Position numbers and translations under genes: made by a program
Shown: one piece after another, positions 21,953 through 34,578 of the stretch
Position numbering within the stretch: the stretch's first letter is position 1
How the letters are laid out: each line of letters begins with the position of its first letter
Notes under the pieces: model-generated
The model's input: the letters and a program-made list of their open reading frames with translations, nothing else
Told to the model about the DNA's origin: nothing
Databases searched by the model: none
Assembly (NCBI GenBank): GCA_951640195.1
Contig: OX621174.1
Location: 1,302,001 to 1,366,000 of the forward strand
Direction: 5' to 3'
Origin: Porpolomopsis calyptriformis
Taxonomy: Eukaryota > Basidiomycota > Agaricomycetes > Agaricales > Hygrophoraceae
Length of the DNA: 64,000 nt

Positions 21953-22638
21953 GCTTTGTGGGATTCAAGATGGAGTTGGGAGTTGGGATTCAAGGTATTG
22001 TCAATCGGTCCCGAAACGAATTTGCTCTTTCAGTCTCGAAAAACCTGGGGTGATAGAAAAAACTGCTTTAGGTTTTGTATCTGTGGATCGACGAGAAAAA
22101 AACCGAAGCAGCAGTGTTCGAAAGTAAAAGAAAGGTCAGAGAAGGGAGTGATACCATTTTTCAAGTCCACTGCGGCTCAAGTTTAGTTCACATACCGAAA
22201 TCTAATACCTACCCATTTCCAATCGAGCTACTTGAGATGCTTTGCACTGGGAATGCAAAAGTGACTTTACGTTACTATCTGGAAGTTATTACGGAGTTCC
22301 CTGAGGAGCGCACTATCAACATTCAACACATGTGGAACAGCTAAAGCTATCGTAATAATTCTGGCATTGAATGAACGGTGCTCTTCTGGCTCGTGTAGAT
22401 GGTCAGCCCAAATGGCCACGAGAAACCCCAGTTCCAGACCATATCACCTACGTGTCACTAAGACCAAGGATAACTGTAAATTAAAATAGAGACTTACATT
22501 CTTTACGTCAACTTCTCTCCTTCGAACAATCTGCCCGGTCTCCCAATCACAAAGCACAACAAATCCGGCCACCCGTGCCCCCAAGTAACATCCCTCCATG
22601 TTCCATCTCCCGACACCCTCATCCCCACCCCACCATGT
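21953..22638. other. Intergenic, no convincing gene
   Basis: A plus-strand open frame (22075-22344, 89 codons, containing IELLEMLCTGNAKVTLRYYLEV) has no recognisable domain or good start context. This is the 5' flank of the NACHT gene and the 3' flank of the HNH gene. Confidence 0.4.
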
Positions 22639-24060
22639 TCAAGGAAGTTCTTGTGTACCCGGACCCTGGTCTTGTTCTCGAGGGCAGTCTGGTATGGAGG
22701 AGGGAAGGGGACATGCACTAGAATGCATCCACTGCTGAACCTTTGCTTGGCTGGCTTCCTTCGCGCGCAACTCGCCCTCTTCCTCCCGTCGCTGTTGTTC
22801 TGCAGTTATCGATTGAAAAGTGTGTCCTTTCAGTAACATAGAAAGACCCAGGATCTTGTCCATTGCATTAAGCACTCCCTCTGACACCTTTGATCTGTGA
22901 TGCCGCCCTTCTGAGTGTCGGTGAGGTTGATAGTCGGGATCGTCGGAGGCCTCAGGTTCGCTGTCATCGTCGCTGTCAGATGGCAGAGAAAGTTCGGGCA
23001 CAGGGATGGATTTATAACAGTCCTCGAAACGTTGTTGCATCCTCTTGTCGATATCTTGCCCACCACCCCAGCACTTGTAGGCAGCAGCACCATACATGTA
23101 GTCAAGGAGAATATTGGGCGGTCGTGAAATGCCAGTACCCAAGAAGCAAGCGTCACAAGCTGGAATCGGAAAATTACTAACAGGTGGGACTAAGTGCTGC
23201 AGCGTGATGCGACTGGGTGGCATTGGATCTGTCTCAACCCTAGGAATGTCGACGGGATCCAAGGCAAAATTGGGGGTCTAGAAATCAGGGATTGGAGTAA
23301 ATGTCTAAATTGGTGCCTGCGTCTCCGCATACTTTTATGAAAGCGATTTTGCCGTGGCCAAACAAAGCGTGCAGAGTCTTAGCTACCAATAAGCCATTCT
23401 CAACTGAGTTGATGCTGAGATTTTCCAGTTCCAGAGTGGAATCGTACGAATTGAGGCGGTCTTGGATGACTGATGTAATGTACTGAAAGGTAGTGATCAG
23501 AAGTTGGTACGAAATAATGTTTGACCATACCTGATCACCCTTGTTTCGTGGTATTATGTGTACAGCGTCGCATTCTTCCGCAGCCTCATTTGTGAATAGA
23601 CAGGAGTGGCCGTCGCGAGCAATGACATCCCGACGGAAATCAGTGCAACATAACGGTGGTTCAGAGGATGTGATTCGATCATTTAATGCCATGTAGTCAA
23701 TGAGACGATACGCCCCTATAACAATAACACCTCAGGGGTGAGCGACAAGGTGAAAACTCAGAAAACATTACCTTGAGGAGTATAGTAATAATCTTCAGGG
23801 ATAGGATCGCTGAGAGAGATGGCGGCATAGTCAACGGTGGGGCCACCTGGTGTCTCAGAAAGATCTCCACGAACACCACAAATGGTGAATGTAACATATC
23901 GAAGCCATTTGAGAGGGCGAAGGGAGAGTCTTTGAATGTCACTGAAAGGGATGACAAGGGCAAGAACTTGACCGCCGTCAATGCTCAGATGAATGTTGAC
24001 CATGTTTGCAGCGAAAGTCGGAGATTGCTCTCCTTCAGAGCCGTACACCTTTGATAGCAT
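22639..24060 (-). CDS. HNH-nuclease-domain protein
   Basis: Exons 24060-23772, 23715-23531, 23482-23333 and 23277-22639 join in frame to 420 codons. Residues about 110-160 carry RRDVIARDGHSCLFTNEAAEECDAVHIIPRNKGDQ-type sequence: a C-x-F/x-T, a second Cys and a conserved His-Ile-Ile-Pro, which is the HNH motif found in a large agaricomycete family. The C-terminal half is acidic (DSDDDSEPEASDDPDYQ) then charged coil (EQQRREEEGELRAKE). Role unknown. Family members are often proposed as nonself-DNA nucleases or intron/TE-derived nucleases, but nothing here decides. Start at 24060 is the first Met of the open exon. Confidence 0.8.
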
Positions 24061-24159
24061 GGACACACGTTATCGAGAGGGATCTGCTTGAAAACTCGTT
24101 GCATGGATCTGGAATGGTTAAATCGCGGTTGAGGTGCAGTACCAAATTCTGATCTTCTG

Positions 24160-25028
24160 CTATCAGGCAACCTCGCATTGTGGGTCGCGTCCGTCAGTTG
24201 ATTTTTCGACGAATACTTCAACACCTTTAGGCCTAACCCCAATGCGCACCTGGAGCTTTTGATGTCCATGACAGAGACACTCGCTTCCTTCTCTGGCGTC
24301 ATCGAATGTGGTCTGCGGTGGTCGTCTCATTCTTATAAATTGACACGCATAGTGCCTTCCAATTTGAAGATGCTTAAGTTGCGTTCCACCTTACCGAATA
24401 TCCATCCACTCCTCCAACCAGCCCCAGAAAATGTCGGTTATCAGTTTGCTAGGTCCAGCAGCGGCAGACGAAGAAACATGTCTTACTTCAATCATAACTA
24501 TGGGCTCATGGGACCTTATTTGCCGATGGGGATTTCAACATATTAGGGTATTTCCCTAGGCTTCAACATATAGGCCGTTTCTCTCGTGGCCGTATCCATA
24601 ATTCTGAAGACTCCTCGCTTTTCTGACACGCCGACTACGTTAAGCCTGCTTGCCTGCCATCACCAACTTCACTTATGAACAAGCGGGCACTATCGTCTCC
24701 TTTTTTCCAAGGATACTGGACTAAAAAACCTTATCCTCGCCATTGCCATCATCAGTCCAGAACTTGTTGCTTTTGGTCTTTCAAGTCTCGTGCAACTCAC
24801 CCTCCATATTTGAACCGCTTCCCCCAATCATCTGGATTTGAACATGGGCCCACTCCAAGCGCGGCATTCGACATGTTCCGTACCGAGATGCAAAAGCGGA
24901 TGGACGACAAGTGTCCATTATCCCATCTTGAAATCCAATCGAGGGTTTCAACAGAAGATGTCCGTCTGATTGCGAGGATCATTGCCGAGCGTATCCCAGC
25001 GTTTGGCATACAAGGAGGGATTGAATGA
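24160..25028 (+). pseudogene. Decayed inverted paralogue of the F-box/LRR gene
   Basis: Plus-strand fragments match the gene at 16123-17728: LLMSMTETLASFSGVIECGLRWSSHS and LKMLKLRSTLPNIHPLL (24255-24410) against LLMSMMETLSSLSCITKCDVVWPNHS. The C-terminal part (FRTEMQKRMDDKCPLSHLEI... RLIARIIAERIPAFG, 24860-25010) matches FRAEMETRVYDKWALSHLDI. The F-box itself and most of the LRR middle are missing, and the frame changes near 24545. Confidence 0.8.
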
Positions 25029-25367
25029 TCAGTGACGCGCTGGTCTGATTGTGTTTCCAATGACGGTCTTGAACCGCCGATCTTCCCTTCGCGAAGGGCA
25101 GATCATCATGTTTGGTTTTGAACCAACAGTTGTCCTCATAACTCTACAGCCACTCTCGCGTCCTCCAACTCTCAAACTTGTTTTATTTTGGTTGAGATTT
25201 GTAGGACAGGAGAGTGGCCATAGAGTTTGGATAGGGGACCTAGGAAGAGGGCCAATTAATTATCCAAGTGACAGTGAATTACAAAACACAGTTCTGTAAC
25301 ATTAGTATGAGAGAATTAAGTTGTGATTTCCATCAGAAGAAAGGGGAATAAAATGGTCCATAGTCAC
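25029..25367. other. Intergenic, nothing recognised
   Basis: Downstream flank of the F-box relic and of the minus-strand CFEM-like gene. It has no open frame with protein-like features. Confidence 0.5.
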
Positions 25368-26192
25368 TTAGGCCAGTAGCATGAATCCAACAACTGCAAG
25401 AGACACAAACATCGATCCGCTCATCCTCAGTCCAACCATACTGGAGGCATCATTGGCATTCTTGAAAGGGCTTTTTTGAGTTGGTGTCGGACTGTGGTTG
25501 GCCTCACTGGTGAGTTGCGAGAAGATGTTTGCAGTTTCGGTGGCTGTGGACGCGGCCGTGGATGGCACAACCGAGACGGATACCTTGAGGGATAAATAGG
25601 GATGTGTACACATTTCAGCCAGATTGAATGAAGTGTACTTACTGGTACGTGTGCAAAGGGAAATCCAGCGGTGGTACATTCGTTGGTGAACTCTTATGAG
25701 TGGCATTTTTGGTCAAAATATATCAGCGCAAAGCCAATCGGCATTGCTCACGGTCTAGTTCAGCTTGTCCTTCTTCTTGATGTGCCAGGGTAAAATCTGC
25801 ACCGACGACGCAGTCGACGCAGGATTTGAGGAGGTTTTCGTTGTCGCTTGTGCAGATACACGAGAGGTCTTGGGCGCAGCCCTGTAATGTGTCAGACGAG
25901 GGCGCTGTGGTAAAGAAAAGGGACGGACGCTTATGTTATTGATGATTTCCGAACAAGTTAGTTGACACTGCCAATACAAGTTAGAAGGGCGGTAAATGGT
26001 GGAGAGAAAGACGAACTTGCGGGGGAAACGCATTTGGGTCGAGTGCCCCTTGGCGTGGAAAGATGGAACCAGAAATTGCGCACACTGGTAGATTAGATTA
26101 GTTTGTTTTCAAATTACTTTCATGATGATGAAAGTACCTTGCGCAATAAAGCAAATGCAGACAGTAAGGACAGAGGATCTGAGAAATGTCAT
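25368..26192 (-). CDS. CFEM-like GPI-type secreted protein, subfamily B
   Basis: Minus-strand gene with the exon plan of the gene at 3936. Signal peptide exon 26192-26138 (MTFLRSSVLTVCICFIAQ). Then an exon with CAISGSIFPRQ; a small exon with CQLTCSEIINNIS; the core exon GCAQDLSCIC...LLKSCVDC with Asp two residues before C-x-C; and an exon ending CTTAGFPFAHVP. The last exon is a Ser/Thr stalk ending in the hydrophobic tail SGSMFVSLAVVGFMLLA, stop at 25368-25370. Cysteine order equals the array family. It lies about 10 kb from the array on the other strand, next to the relic of another inverted gene, so an inversion-linked duplication is likely. Confidence 0.78.
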
Positions 26193-26454
26193 GGTTAAGG
26201 GCAGTGTGGCTTTGCTGACAAATTCTATTTATTTGGACAGCTCCACTGCCATGGCATCTACAGCACACATACACTAGCCGTGCTTTATGCCCCACCCTAG
26301 CCTCCTTGCAAGTCGGGTGACCACGCTGCACTAGGATGTGTAAGGATCATTGATGACTGAAGCATCGCGTCATCTTTCAATGACAAAGCAGGCAGTTTAA
26401 ATAATGTCCAGTCCAAGCCCACCGGTCTCACCTCACAATCGCTGCACCTGAACA

Positions 26455-27648
26455 ATGGCCACTACTCCGGTATTCATCGTAGCAGGTATTGGCAATGCTT
26501 CCGGCACAGGTGCTGCAGCCGCGTGAGCTCCTCAGTTCCACTACATTCAGGGCACAACCAAACACCCAAGGTATTATTTTCAGCCGGTTGTTTTCCAAAG
26601 CCGGTTACGGTGTTGCACTTATCGCACGTAACAAGGTCTCTCTGAAGACACTCTCCGATGAAATCAATAATCAAGGTGGCAAGCCCGTGAGTATTCTTCT
26701 GAATCTTGCATGTTACCGCCGATCATTGTATACATTGACTTCAGGCTGAACACTTCCCAGTTGAGAGCTACTCCCCAAAAGACATATCTAGCGCATTCGC
26801 CCGAATCCGCGATCGCTTCCCTGCCCCCGCCTTTTCCTTGCGTGCTGCCCTGTTCAATGTAGGTTCGGCCACGTGGGGCCCCTTCCTCACTCTCACACCG
26901 GAGCAAGTCCGCGAGGCGTTCGACACGACCGTCATAGCCGCATTCGCGTTTGCTAAGGAGGCCATGCTGCAATTCAAACAGAATGAGGTCGACACGGCCG
27001 CTGCGCTGGGGGGTAAAGGGAAGCGGGGGACGTTGATATTCACGGGTGCCACGGCGAGTGTTAGAGGTAACACCACCACTTCGTTGTTTGCCGCGGCGAA
27101 ACACGGAGTGAGGGCGCTATCTCAGAGTCTTGCCAAGGAGTTCGGGAAGGATAACATTCATGCAAGTCTATGTGTCAACTTGCAGTCACGTACGCTGACG
27201 CTGACCTATATCTTTCCCAGGTTGCACATGTGAGCACTTTGTTTCTCTGCCCCGCTTTACTTCAGGCTTAACGGTTGAGTTATTGCGTTCAGGCAATTAT
27301 CGACGGAGGTTCTCTCTCTCTCTCCGATCTCTCGACATTTATGGTACTCACTTCTTCTTGCTCTGTAGGAATCTTGACTGACATCGCCCGGGATCGACGA
27401 GACGAAGCTTGGGCAGAAGACGAGAATCGCCGACTCAGCCCCGAAAGCATCGCGAACGTGAGTGTAGCGCCCTGTGCGATATATCACCGCTCACCTCCCA
27501 CATTACTAGGCGTACCTCTTTCTTGCCAATCAAGATAGCTCTTCGTTAACTTGGGAGCTCGACTGTGAGTCTTTTGTCTTCCCTTGAACGAGTTCGCGAA
27601 CTTGGGCTAAAGATGCGCGCAGTACGACCGGCCCACGAAAAATGGTAA
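26455..27648 (+). CDS. Short-chain dehydrogenase/reductase (SDR), Phe in place of catalytic Tyr
   Basis: The start at 26455 opens MATTPVFIVAGIGNASGTG, a Rossmann cofactor loop. After an intron (donor in gtgctgc, acceptor before 26583), exons encode LFSKAGYGVALIARN, then NVGSATWGPF (the NAG-equivalent), then LIFTGATASVRG and SLFAAAKHGVRALSQSLAKE. The catalytic Y-x3-K is F-A-A-A-K here, as in a known SDR subgroup with F-A-x-A-K. The C-terminal exons encode IIDGGSL, RRLSPESIAN, YLFLANQDSSSLTWELDLRP and stop at 27648. Substrate unknown. It could act as a reductase with altered chemistry. Confidence 0.85.
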
Positions 27649-27891
27649 TTTCTCGCAGCATTTCAAGTCGAATGTAATATAGTATGTATAATAGCATGCC
27701 GATCGTACTGGTTTGTCCCATGTAACTACATAGCTTGTTATTGGTTATTCCGTTCCTTACCGCATCGCCGAGGAACTGGGATTAGTACAATATATACAGA
27801 ACTCCTAAGTAGGTGATATCGTCCGATACAGGTGATATATATCTAGCCGTAAAAACCTGAACCCTCCCAGTATTAGTGATCCAGGAAATCC

Positions 27892-30111
27892 TCACATCAT
27901 TTGAGCTTGCGTGAGTTGGTGGTAAAGTATGCCTTCCCGAACTAGCCGAAGACCCGTTTTGAGAAAACTCGCGATATTTTCACTAATCCGAATGAGACGT
28001 ACCTCCATTCAACAATGAAGAAGTCGAGTCGGTGTCCTGGCGACGTCGGTCAGCAACGGGTAACGAAGGGGGGGAGGGTGACAATCGCGGGACTCACAAT
28101 CGCCGAAAGCTCGTGACAGATAAAAGCTCTCGGTAACGGAGAGAGAAATTTCTGCATGAGTAAGAATGTGTGTTGGCGCGAAGGAAATGGGATAGAATCG
28201 AGTGGACGAACATGATAGGCACGAAACTTGTCTCTGAAATCTGCATGAATGCGTCACTATGGAACCGCACGAGAGAGAGGAGAAAACGGAAAGGCACATT
28301 TTGTCACACTGGGCACGTTGTTTGGCAGGTTGCCATAGCTGGGGACATATTTCCGCACCTGCATGCCAGTGGCTAAGTTTTTTTTCAAGATGTCCATCTT
28401 CAGGAATTCATCATCAGCGATACATGTCACATGCGCGAAATTGCACAATACCTTGTTAAAGAATAAGATAATATAAGTATTAGCCAGCAAAGTATTGGCA
28501 CATATTTCTCGCCAGAGAGAAATTGTGTCTTCCTTGAAAAAAAGAAGGCTTGTTACCAGAATGGAAGCGGTCGAAGAAAGCGGAGGCGTACAAGTCTGTT
28601 GACTTTTAGATCTTCCTCCAGTACCTGGTGGAAAGACAGCGGGGCGAGGAAGATGATTGCCTCAACTAGAGTAAAATTAGCGATCCTGATGAGTCGAACT
28701 GCATGTGCGCCATACCGTTGTCAAAATACGGAATCCAGTGCGCGCGCTGGGGGGGGGCAAGTTCAAAATAAACTGTGTCACATAGTGCGGCGAGGTTACG
28801 CACCATACTCCGACTTCCGCCAACATCGTATATGCACCACTCATTGTGGGGTTGTCCGTCTATCGGGTAAGGTTGGCCAGGGCGGCGAATGGGCTTGGAG
28901 TAGTACACGAACCTGCTTCGATCACAATCCGATACTCCTCTACACCCATTGTGCGCAGTCGGGCGCGTACGATATCACCTACGGTAAGTGGATCAATAAT
29001 AGCCGAAAGCTGCGTTACACAAAGAAGGGCTGACAATCCGTGGGTTCATAACCTTGGGCGGTGATTCGAGAAGTGTCGTCCAGGAAGCTGGATTACGAGT
29101 GTGAAACTCGACCGAGGAACTGTGGCATGTAAAAAGAAACTCACAAGCCAGAGGACTCTTCCAGCCGCACTTTATTATTCTCCAGGATATCTTTCACGAT
29201 GGGATCCTCCCACAAAGCCAAGATGTCGTCTCGACAAAGGGATAAGGCAGAGCTAACTTCATCATTGTCGTTTTTCCTTTTTTCACCGCTTCCGGGTCTC
29301 GATGAGTGTTTGAGAGACTTGGCATCGTTAATTCCGAGTATCGTCTTCCACGCACTTCCGGGGCGAACGCAGACGTCGCGAGAGATATCGGGCCTATACG
29401 CATACAATCTCTGATTCAGACCGTCCGCGATAGACAGAAGAGGGGATAATCCCATGCTGATGCGGCGGTGATTGTCCGTGAGGGGTGTAGAGCGATGCGA
29501 GGTGGACGAAGTCTGCCACTCGTCTTGCAGAACGTCCAGAATCGTCTTGATCGATCTGCCAGGTTGGAGAGATGTTATCTCGATCAGGGTAAAACGACGG
29601 AAAGAGCGAGCCGTACGCAATTAAATTCAAATATATGACAGTCTTCCATGCCTGCGCCTCACTTCGAAAGCGGTTGGGGGCAAGCGCCAGCTGAAAATCT
29701 GGGGTGGAGGATGGGCCGTTTAACACCATTATAACCAGGGTATAAACCGTGAACCAAGACGAACTTTTCAAGACGGAACTCTTTCCGGATTCAGCTTGCC
29801 CTACCAGGGTCGATAGACTACTAAGTGACTTTTGTCAAACGAAGGGGGGATGAAGGGGTGGGTACAGTACCCAGAAGCAAAATTTTGATAGCCTTGTTCT
29901 TCTTCTCCAAGATCTTCTTCGACTCGAGAATCTCGGCATCGATCGCCTGAGACACCTTCTGCGCAGCCCGTATGCGCTCCAACCTAGACTTACGCTCTTC
30001 CTCACTCTCATCGGGGTCAGGCTGGAGGGCGCGGGTGAGAGGGTCTTCAGTCGGGTCGGCGTTGTTGATGGCCTCTCTGATGGACCGTTTCGGCTTGAAT
30101 AAGGTGGTCAT
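27892..30111 (-). CDS. Divergent G-protein alpha subunit (agaricomycete Galpha-like)
   Basis: Minus-strand gene with many introns, from the ATG at 30111 to TGA at 27892. Motifs in order: N-terminal helix (about 30111-29870) ending IKILLLG; P-loop GQAESGKSS (usually GAGESGKS); a long helical domain with Ser/Arg-rich insert (29620-29150); switch II DVGGSRSM (usually DVGGQRS); FDNVEAIIFLAPLSFHQVLEED; EDTISLWREICANTLLANTYIILFFNKMDIL (the NKxD motif); and the C-terminal REGILYHQ helix. The catalytic Gln of switch II is Ser, so GTP hydrolysis should be slow if it binds GTP. The N-terminus lacks the MGCxxS lipid signal. It belongs to the expanded Galpha-like set of mushrooms rather than the canonical four. 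Confidence 0.9.
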
Positions 30112-30838
30112 GGTTCAAGCACACGAATGCAGGGGGCGAAGGGGAGAAGAAGACGAGGGAAGAGGCGAGATCGATGAGCATAATATGCTCACTCAAATCA
30201 TCCCCCCGTATCTCTGGACTTTACCGGTTGTAGATGACGGGTGCGGTGCGGGTTTTACATGTCAACAGACCACAGCTGTGCCTCAACATTCAGATCGCCG
30301 AGATTGGTTTACAACGACTTTTTGGTTGCTGATCTATCGCAAAAAAAAAAACAAGAAATTTTTGTCGTAACAGAGATCAGGATGCTATCCACAGCCTAAC
30401 ACCACAAAGGTGGGTGATTAATAATGTTTACCAGGGTTTTCCCCAATCATGTTATATTGTTAGCAGTGAAGGTAATAAGTATGTAAAATAAATTGATGCA
30501 ACAGCATAATAAATGATACGTCGCCCCCACCGACTCTCCCATGCAGGCGAACTAAGTCCTACTTGGAGTTAATGAATATGTATATGGATAGATACACCTC
30601 GATATACCATTATCAGCTTGGCTTGTTTCCAGGCCCAGGGTGTCTTGAGGGCGCGCGGATCATGTGAATAAATTGCAGGGCACTTCCAAGTCGGATCGGA
30701 GGAAATCACCGTGAAACAGGAAACAAAATCCTAGCATGAAAGAACAACGCCACTAAGGCCACAGCAGAAGCACCAGGTCCTAAAACCTTAAAACCAGGGA
30801 AAGAAATGTTATGATCCCTTGTCCGATAAGCCACAGTT
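30112..30838. other. Intergenic: Galpha promoter side and PMS1 3' flank
   Basis: AT-rich with no coding signal. It holds the 5' flank of the Galpha gene and the 3' flank of PMS1. Confidence 0.5.
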
Positions 30839-33800
30839 TCAAACGGATCCCATGCCGAACTTAGTCCAGTTTATAGATCTGGCGCCCTCGGGTATCCCAA
30901 GGGCAGAAGCGAGGTCAGAGAGGTGCCGCATTGTTGGTCGTCCATGTGGACAGTTCCAAGGCTGATCCAGCATACCCATATGTTGAACAACCTAGTGTGT
31001 TGGTTTTAAAAATCCGTAGACTGCCAGAAATAGAAACGTACCGTCGTCATTTGACTCTTGTTCAAAGGCATCCCGACCATCACACTCTTTCTGCATGCCC
31101 TCATCGCAAACATGGCTCGCGCTTTCGAGCACCTAACCATTTGACCACTAGGCCGATCGTGCATTAGATGGATAAGTTCCTCAAGATCTATCCGGGCCGT
31201 GTTTGTCATTTAGAGAGTGTGTCCGAAACAACATATTATAAGATATCATACCTTTCACGTCAAACATGGTGCTCCTGCTTACAGGTTGCGCCACCAAGCT
31301 AAGCCGATGGGGTTTTCCATCGGCTTCTTCCTCAGCCCCGACCTCAAACCCGTTCTGCCGAAGGACTTCAAGATTATCAGCGGCTAGTAATTCGTCCGCC
31401 GCAGTTAACTCCAATGGCAGAGGCCTGGAATAAGACGAATGAGTGATATTCAACACACACCCCCAACTGTACAGTCACCTCAGGAGCTTCTGCGACCGAA
31501 TCTTCGTAGTCTGCTGGAGGGTCTCAAAGTTATACTTCTCGTCTGCAGCATGCTGATCGACGATGAATAAATCATCCATCGTTCCCACCCCGTCTCCACC
31601 CCCTTCGTCAACCGAAACAACCTTCTGTCGTCGGACGACGATGAACCCGCGGTTAAACTGCCCCACGATTTCCATAGCCTCAAAGTCCTGTTTGTCGATC
31701 ACCCGGGCCAGAGCGTCGGCTGCCTTACCATCGTCCTCTGTATTAGACACTCCTGCCTCCGCTGGAACTTTGTCCTCGGGTGGCATAGCTTCAGCCTTTA
31801 CCGCTCCCGGCGAGCCAACGGCTGTCCCTTCGCGTAGTCGACCCCAGGCGGCCGAAATCTTCGAAATGTCGAAACGCAGAGAAACCTGCCCGCCTTCGAC
31901 GGTTCGTATGACTTCCGGTTGGGTTAAGATATCCTGGTGAGATTCGCCCGTTGTCCCGCTCTCCAACAAATAAGTGTCCTCTGATCGATCCGATCCGTCG
32001 TCAGTAAGGTTCGCCTGTAAACCGCTTTCCACAGATTGAGGAGCCTCATCATAGTCCACGTCCATCGTTCCGTCGTCTACTAGCTCGTCAACGTCCATTT
32101 CTTTTCTTTCGTCTTGGGCATCTCCAGCGAGTGGGGATTCTCCTCCTGTGCTCGAAAGTCTTCGTCTTTTCCTCCCCACCACCCCGGCAGTCTCATCACG
32201 CGCTATACCCTCTTCATCCGGATCCTCCACCATGTCAACATCTCCATCCTCACCTGAAGCCAGACTTGCACCTCTTGCAAACCCACTCAGATGGGCCTTC
32301 ATACTCTGAGGGACACTCCACACTCTCCGTGTATTCTTCCCCCTCTCACTGATCCCACCATCATCACTCCTCTTCTTCAGCGACGATAGCTCATCTCGCC
32401 CTCTTTCCTCCCCACGCTGTACCCTCCGGCTCCACACGGCGCCCGTTGTATCCAACGTCGTCTGAACATATCTGCGTTTTGAAGAACTGCCGCCCGGAGC
32501 AGAGGCCGGGGCCGGGGCCAGGGTACTCGAGGACGAGAAGGTCTCTGCGTCAACGACCCGATTCTTCCCATCCCGAGGTACCTCGCCGTCTCCCTGCTCA
32601 ACCTCCACCAGTGTTTCAGCAGCAAGAGTGGCATCGATCGCCTGTCCTCCCTCGTCTTCCAACAGTTTCCCAGAATGAGAAGGAGATCCAGGCGTGGGAA
32701 GGATCGGCACGGAGGCAGAGACAACATCCAGGCCAGTATCCTCCGAGTGGAAGGAAAGCTGGGAATCCTCCTGGCTTTCATCTCCCCCTTCAGCATCGCT
32801 ACATTCATTCTGTTTTCGTTTGGCCTTCCCCATCTGACTTGCGGCTACGTGCTTCTTCTGAGACACCGCTCCGACGTCATAAGTGGATCGTGAAGGCGCA
32901 AAGTCCTCTTCCAGCGCCACCTGCGATTATAGGTGATTGTCAGGCGGCGGACGAGAGAGAGAGAGTGTGAAAGTAGTCGATGCACCTTTAGGGCCTGTAG
33001 AAAGTGGTTTTCTCCGTGCAGAAAGATAGTACGCTTGTCCGGGCTAACGTTGATGTCGCACGCGGCTGGAGATGGGGAATAAGTAATTAGGAATAAGCTG
33101 AAACATGGTATTGGTACGCACCGGTAGGAATCAAAAAGTCGGCAATGATAAACGGCAGCTGGTTAACGTTGAACGAACGATAGACTTCATTGAACACCTT
33201 TTGGACCTGTGGATGACGCAATACAGCAGGGGCGGGGAAGGGGATAAGGAAAGGGGTGACAAACCTTTGAGCCTGTCCACGGTCTCCCATTGACATAGAA
33301 AAATTGCCGATCGGTCCCTGTTCGCCCATGGCCAATGTCGAATTTGGATATGAGGCCGACCACCCTGACTTCGATGTCCGCGCCACGTTCCGAAGCCCTT
33401 CCGAGACCAGTTAGTTTCGGAGGGAGGAGAGAGAACAAGGCACGTACGCGTTCCGGTCGCGGGTAAAAGAAAACGTGAGATCCAAATCGACCAAGTGGTC
33501 GAGTGCTTTGGGACCCCAGAGCGATGAAACGGATGAGCGGAGGGATGTGGAAGAGGGCGCGGTTATATGTGTTGTTTTGCGACTGCGGGGAGGGAGGGGG
33601 TTGAGGAAATGAAGGGAACGGAAGATAAGGGGGGACGGGCTTACCCTCCGTCGGCGGCCTGGTTGGAGACTGTCAACCGGACGCCCTTTTTTTCCTGCTT
33701 ATCGGGAAGGATGAGATCTGGATTGGAGTCGGGAGCGGTGGGGGCGGAATGAGAAGAGCGGACGCAAGGGACCAAGGCGTATGCGGTGAGGAGACCGAGC

Positions 33801-34500
33801 GCTTTTCCAAATTCGCGCTTAAGGTTCCTCTCAAACTCCTTCCGCCTCACAGGCAGGGGCTTGAAGAGATGGGTGACGGTGATCGTCGTCCCTCGCTGCG
33901 CTTATGAGTGGTTGCGAAAGGAAAAGGCGTGGGTACTGTACGTTACCTGTCTCGACACCTTCGACACCTTCCTCACGCTCCCCGTGGAATCAAGCTCGAT
34001 CCGACTTCCGAGCCCGGCTTGGTCTGCGGTACAGGTCGCGACCGTGAGCTCGTCGCTGAGCGCACAGAGGGAAGAGAGGGCCTCGCCGCGGAAGCCATAG
34101 GTGAGGACGGTGCTGAGGTCGTGGAATGTGGAAAGTTTGGAGGTGTGGTGTTTGAGAGCTAGAAGCGAGGGAATGAGATTAATGATGAAAGGAAATAATT
34201 TACCAACCGAGAGTGGAATAGTCCTCTGGGGCGATCCCACAGCCGTTATCAATGACCTCGATCGTTTTCAACCCACATTCTTTAAACCGAACGTCTTTGA
34301 AGAAGGAAAGACGGGTGTGAGACGCGATGAGCGAAAGAAAAGAGCTCAAACAGACCGATATTGGTGGCACCTGCATCGAGACTGTTCTCGACGAGCTCTT
34401 TGACGGCAGTCTGAAGGTCGATAACGACTTGACCTGAGGTGATTTTGTGCACGGAATGCACGTCGATGCGTTTTATCGCGCTGGTTGGTTCACTCGACAT
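30839..34500 (-). CDS. PMS1: Mismatch-repair endonuclease PMS1 (animal PMS2 orthologue)
   Basis: MutL homologue that pairs with MLH1 and nicks DNA in mismatch repair. The N-terminus at 34500 ([19 protein letters not shown]...[14 protein letters not shown]) holds ATPase motif I. DNGCGI (about 34240) and [11 protein letters not shown] (about 34100) give motifs II and III. An acidic, low-complexity linker follows (32920-31800). The C-terminal domain starts at [11 protein letters not shown] and carries the nuclease motif [12 protein letters not shown] (DQHA-x2-E-x4-E), [18 protein letters not shown] and CPHGRP, ending GMGSV before TGA at 30839. The endonuclease motif separates it from MLH1. Several introns of 50-60 nt. 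Intact by eye. Confidence 0.95.
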
Positions 34501-34578
34501 ACGCGGGATAAATTCAAAGTCAGGTGCAAATACAAGTTACATTTAGCAGTCATCATGAACATATTCAATACAACTATC

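Noticed and set aside
22075..22344. 89-codon frame upstream of the NACHT gene as an exon or partner gene
   Set aside because: Opposite strand to the NACHT gene, no domain and no supporting splice signals.
31563..31940. Long plus-strand frames antisense to PMS1
   Set aside because: They mirror the conserved PMS1 C-terminal exons and show no independent features.
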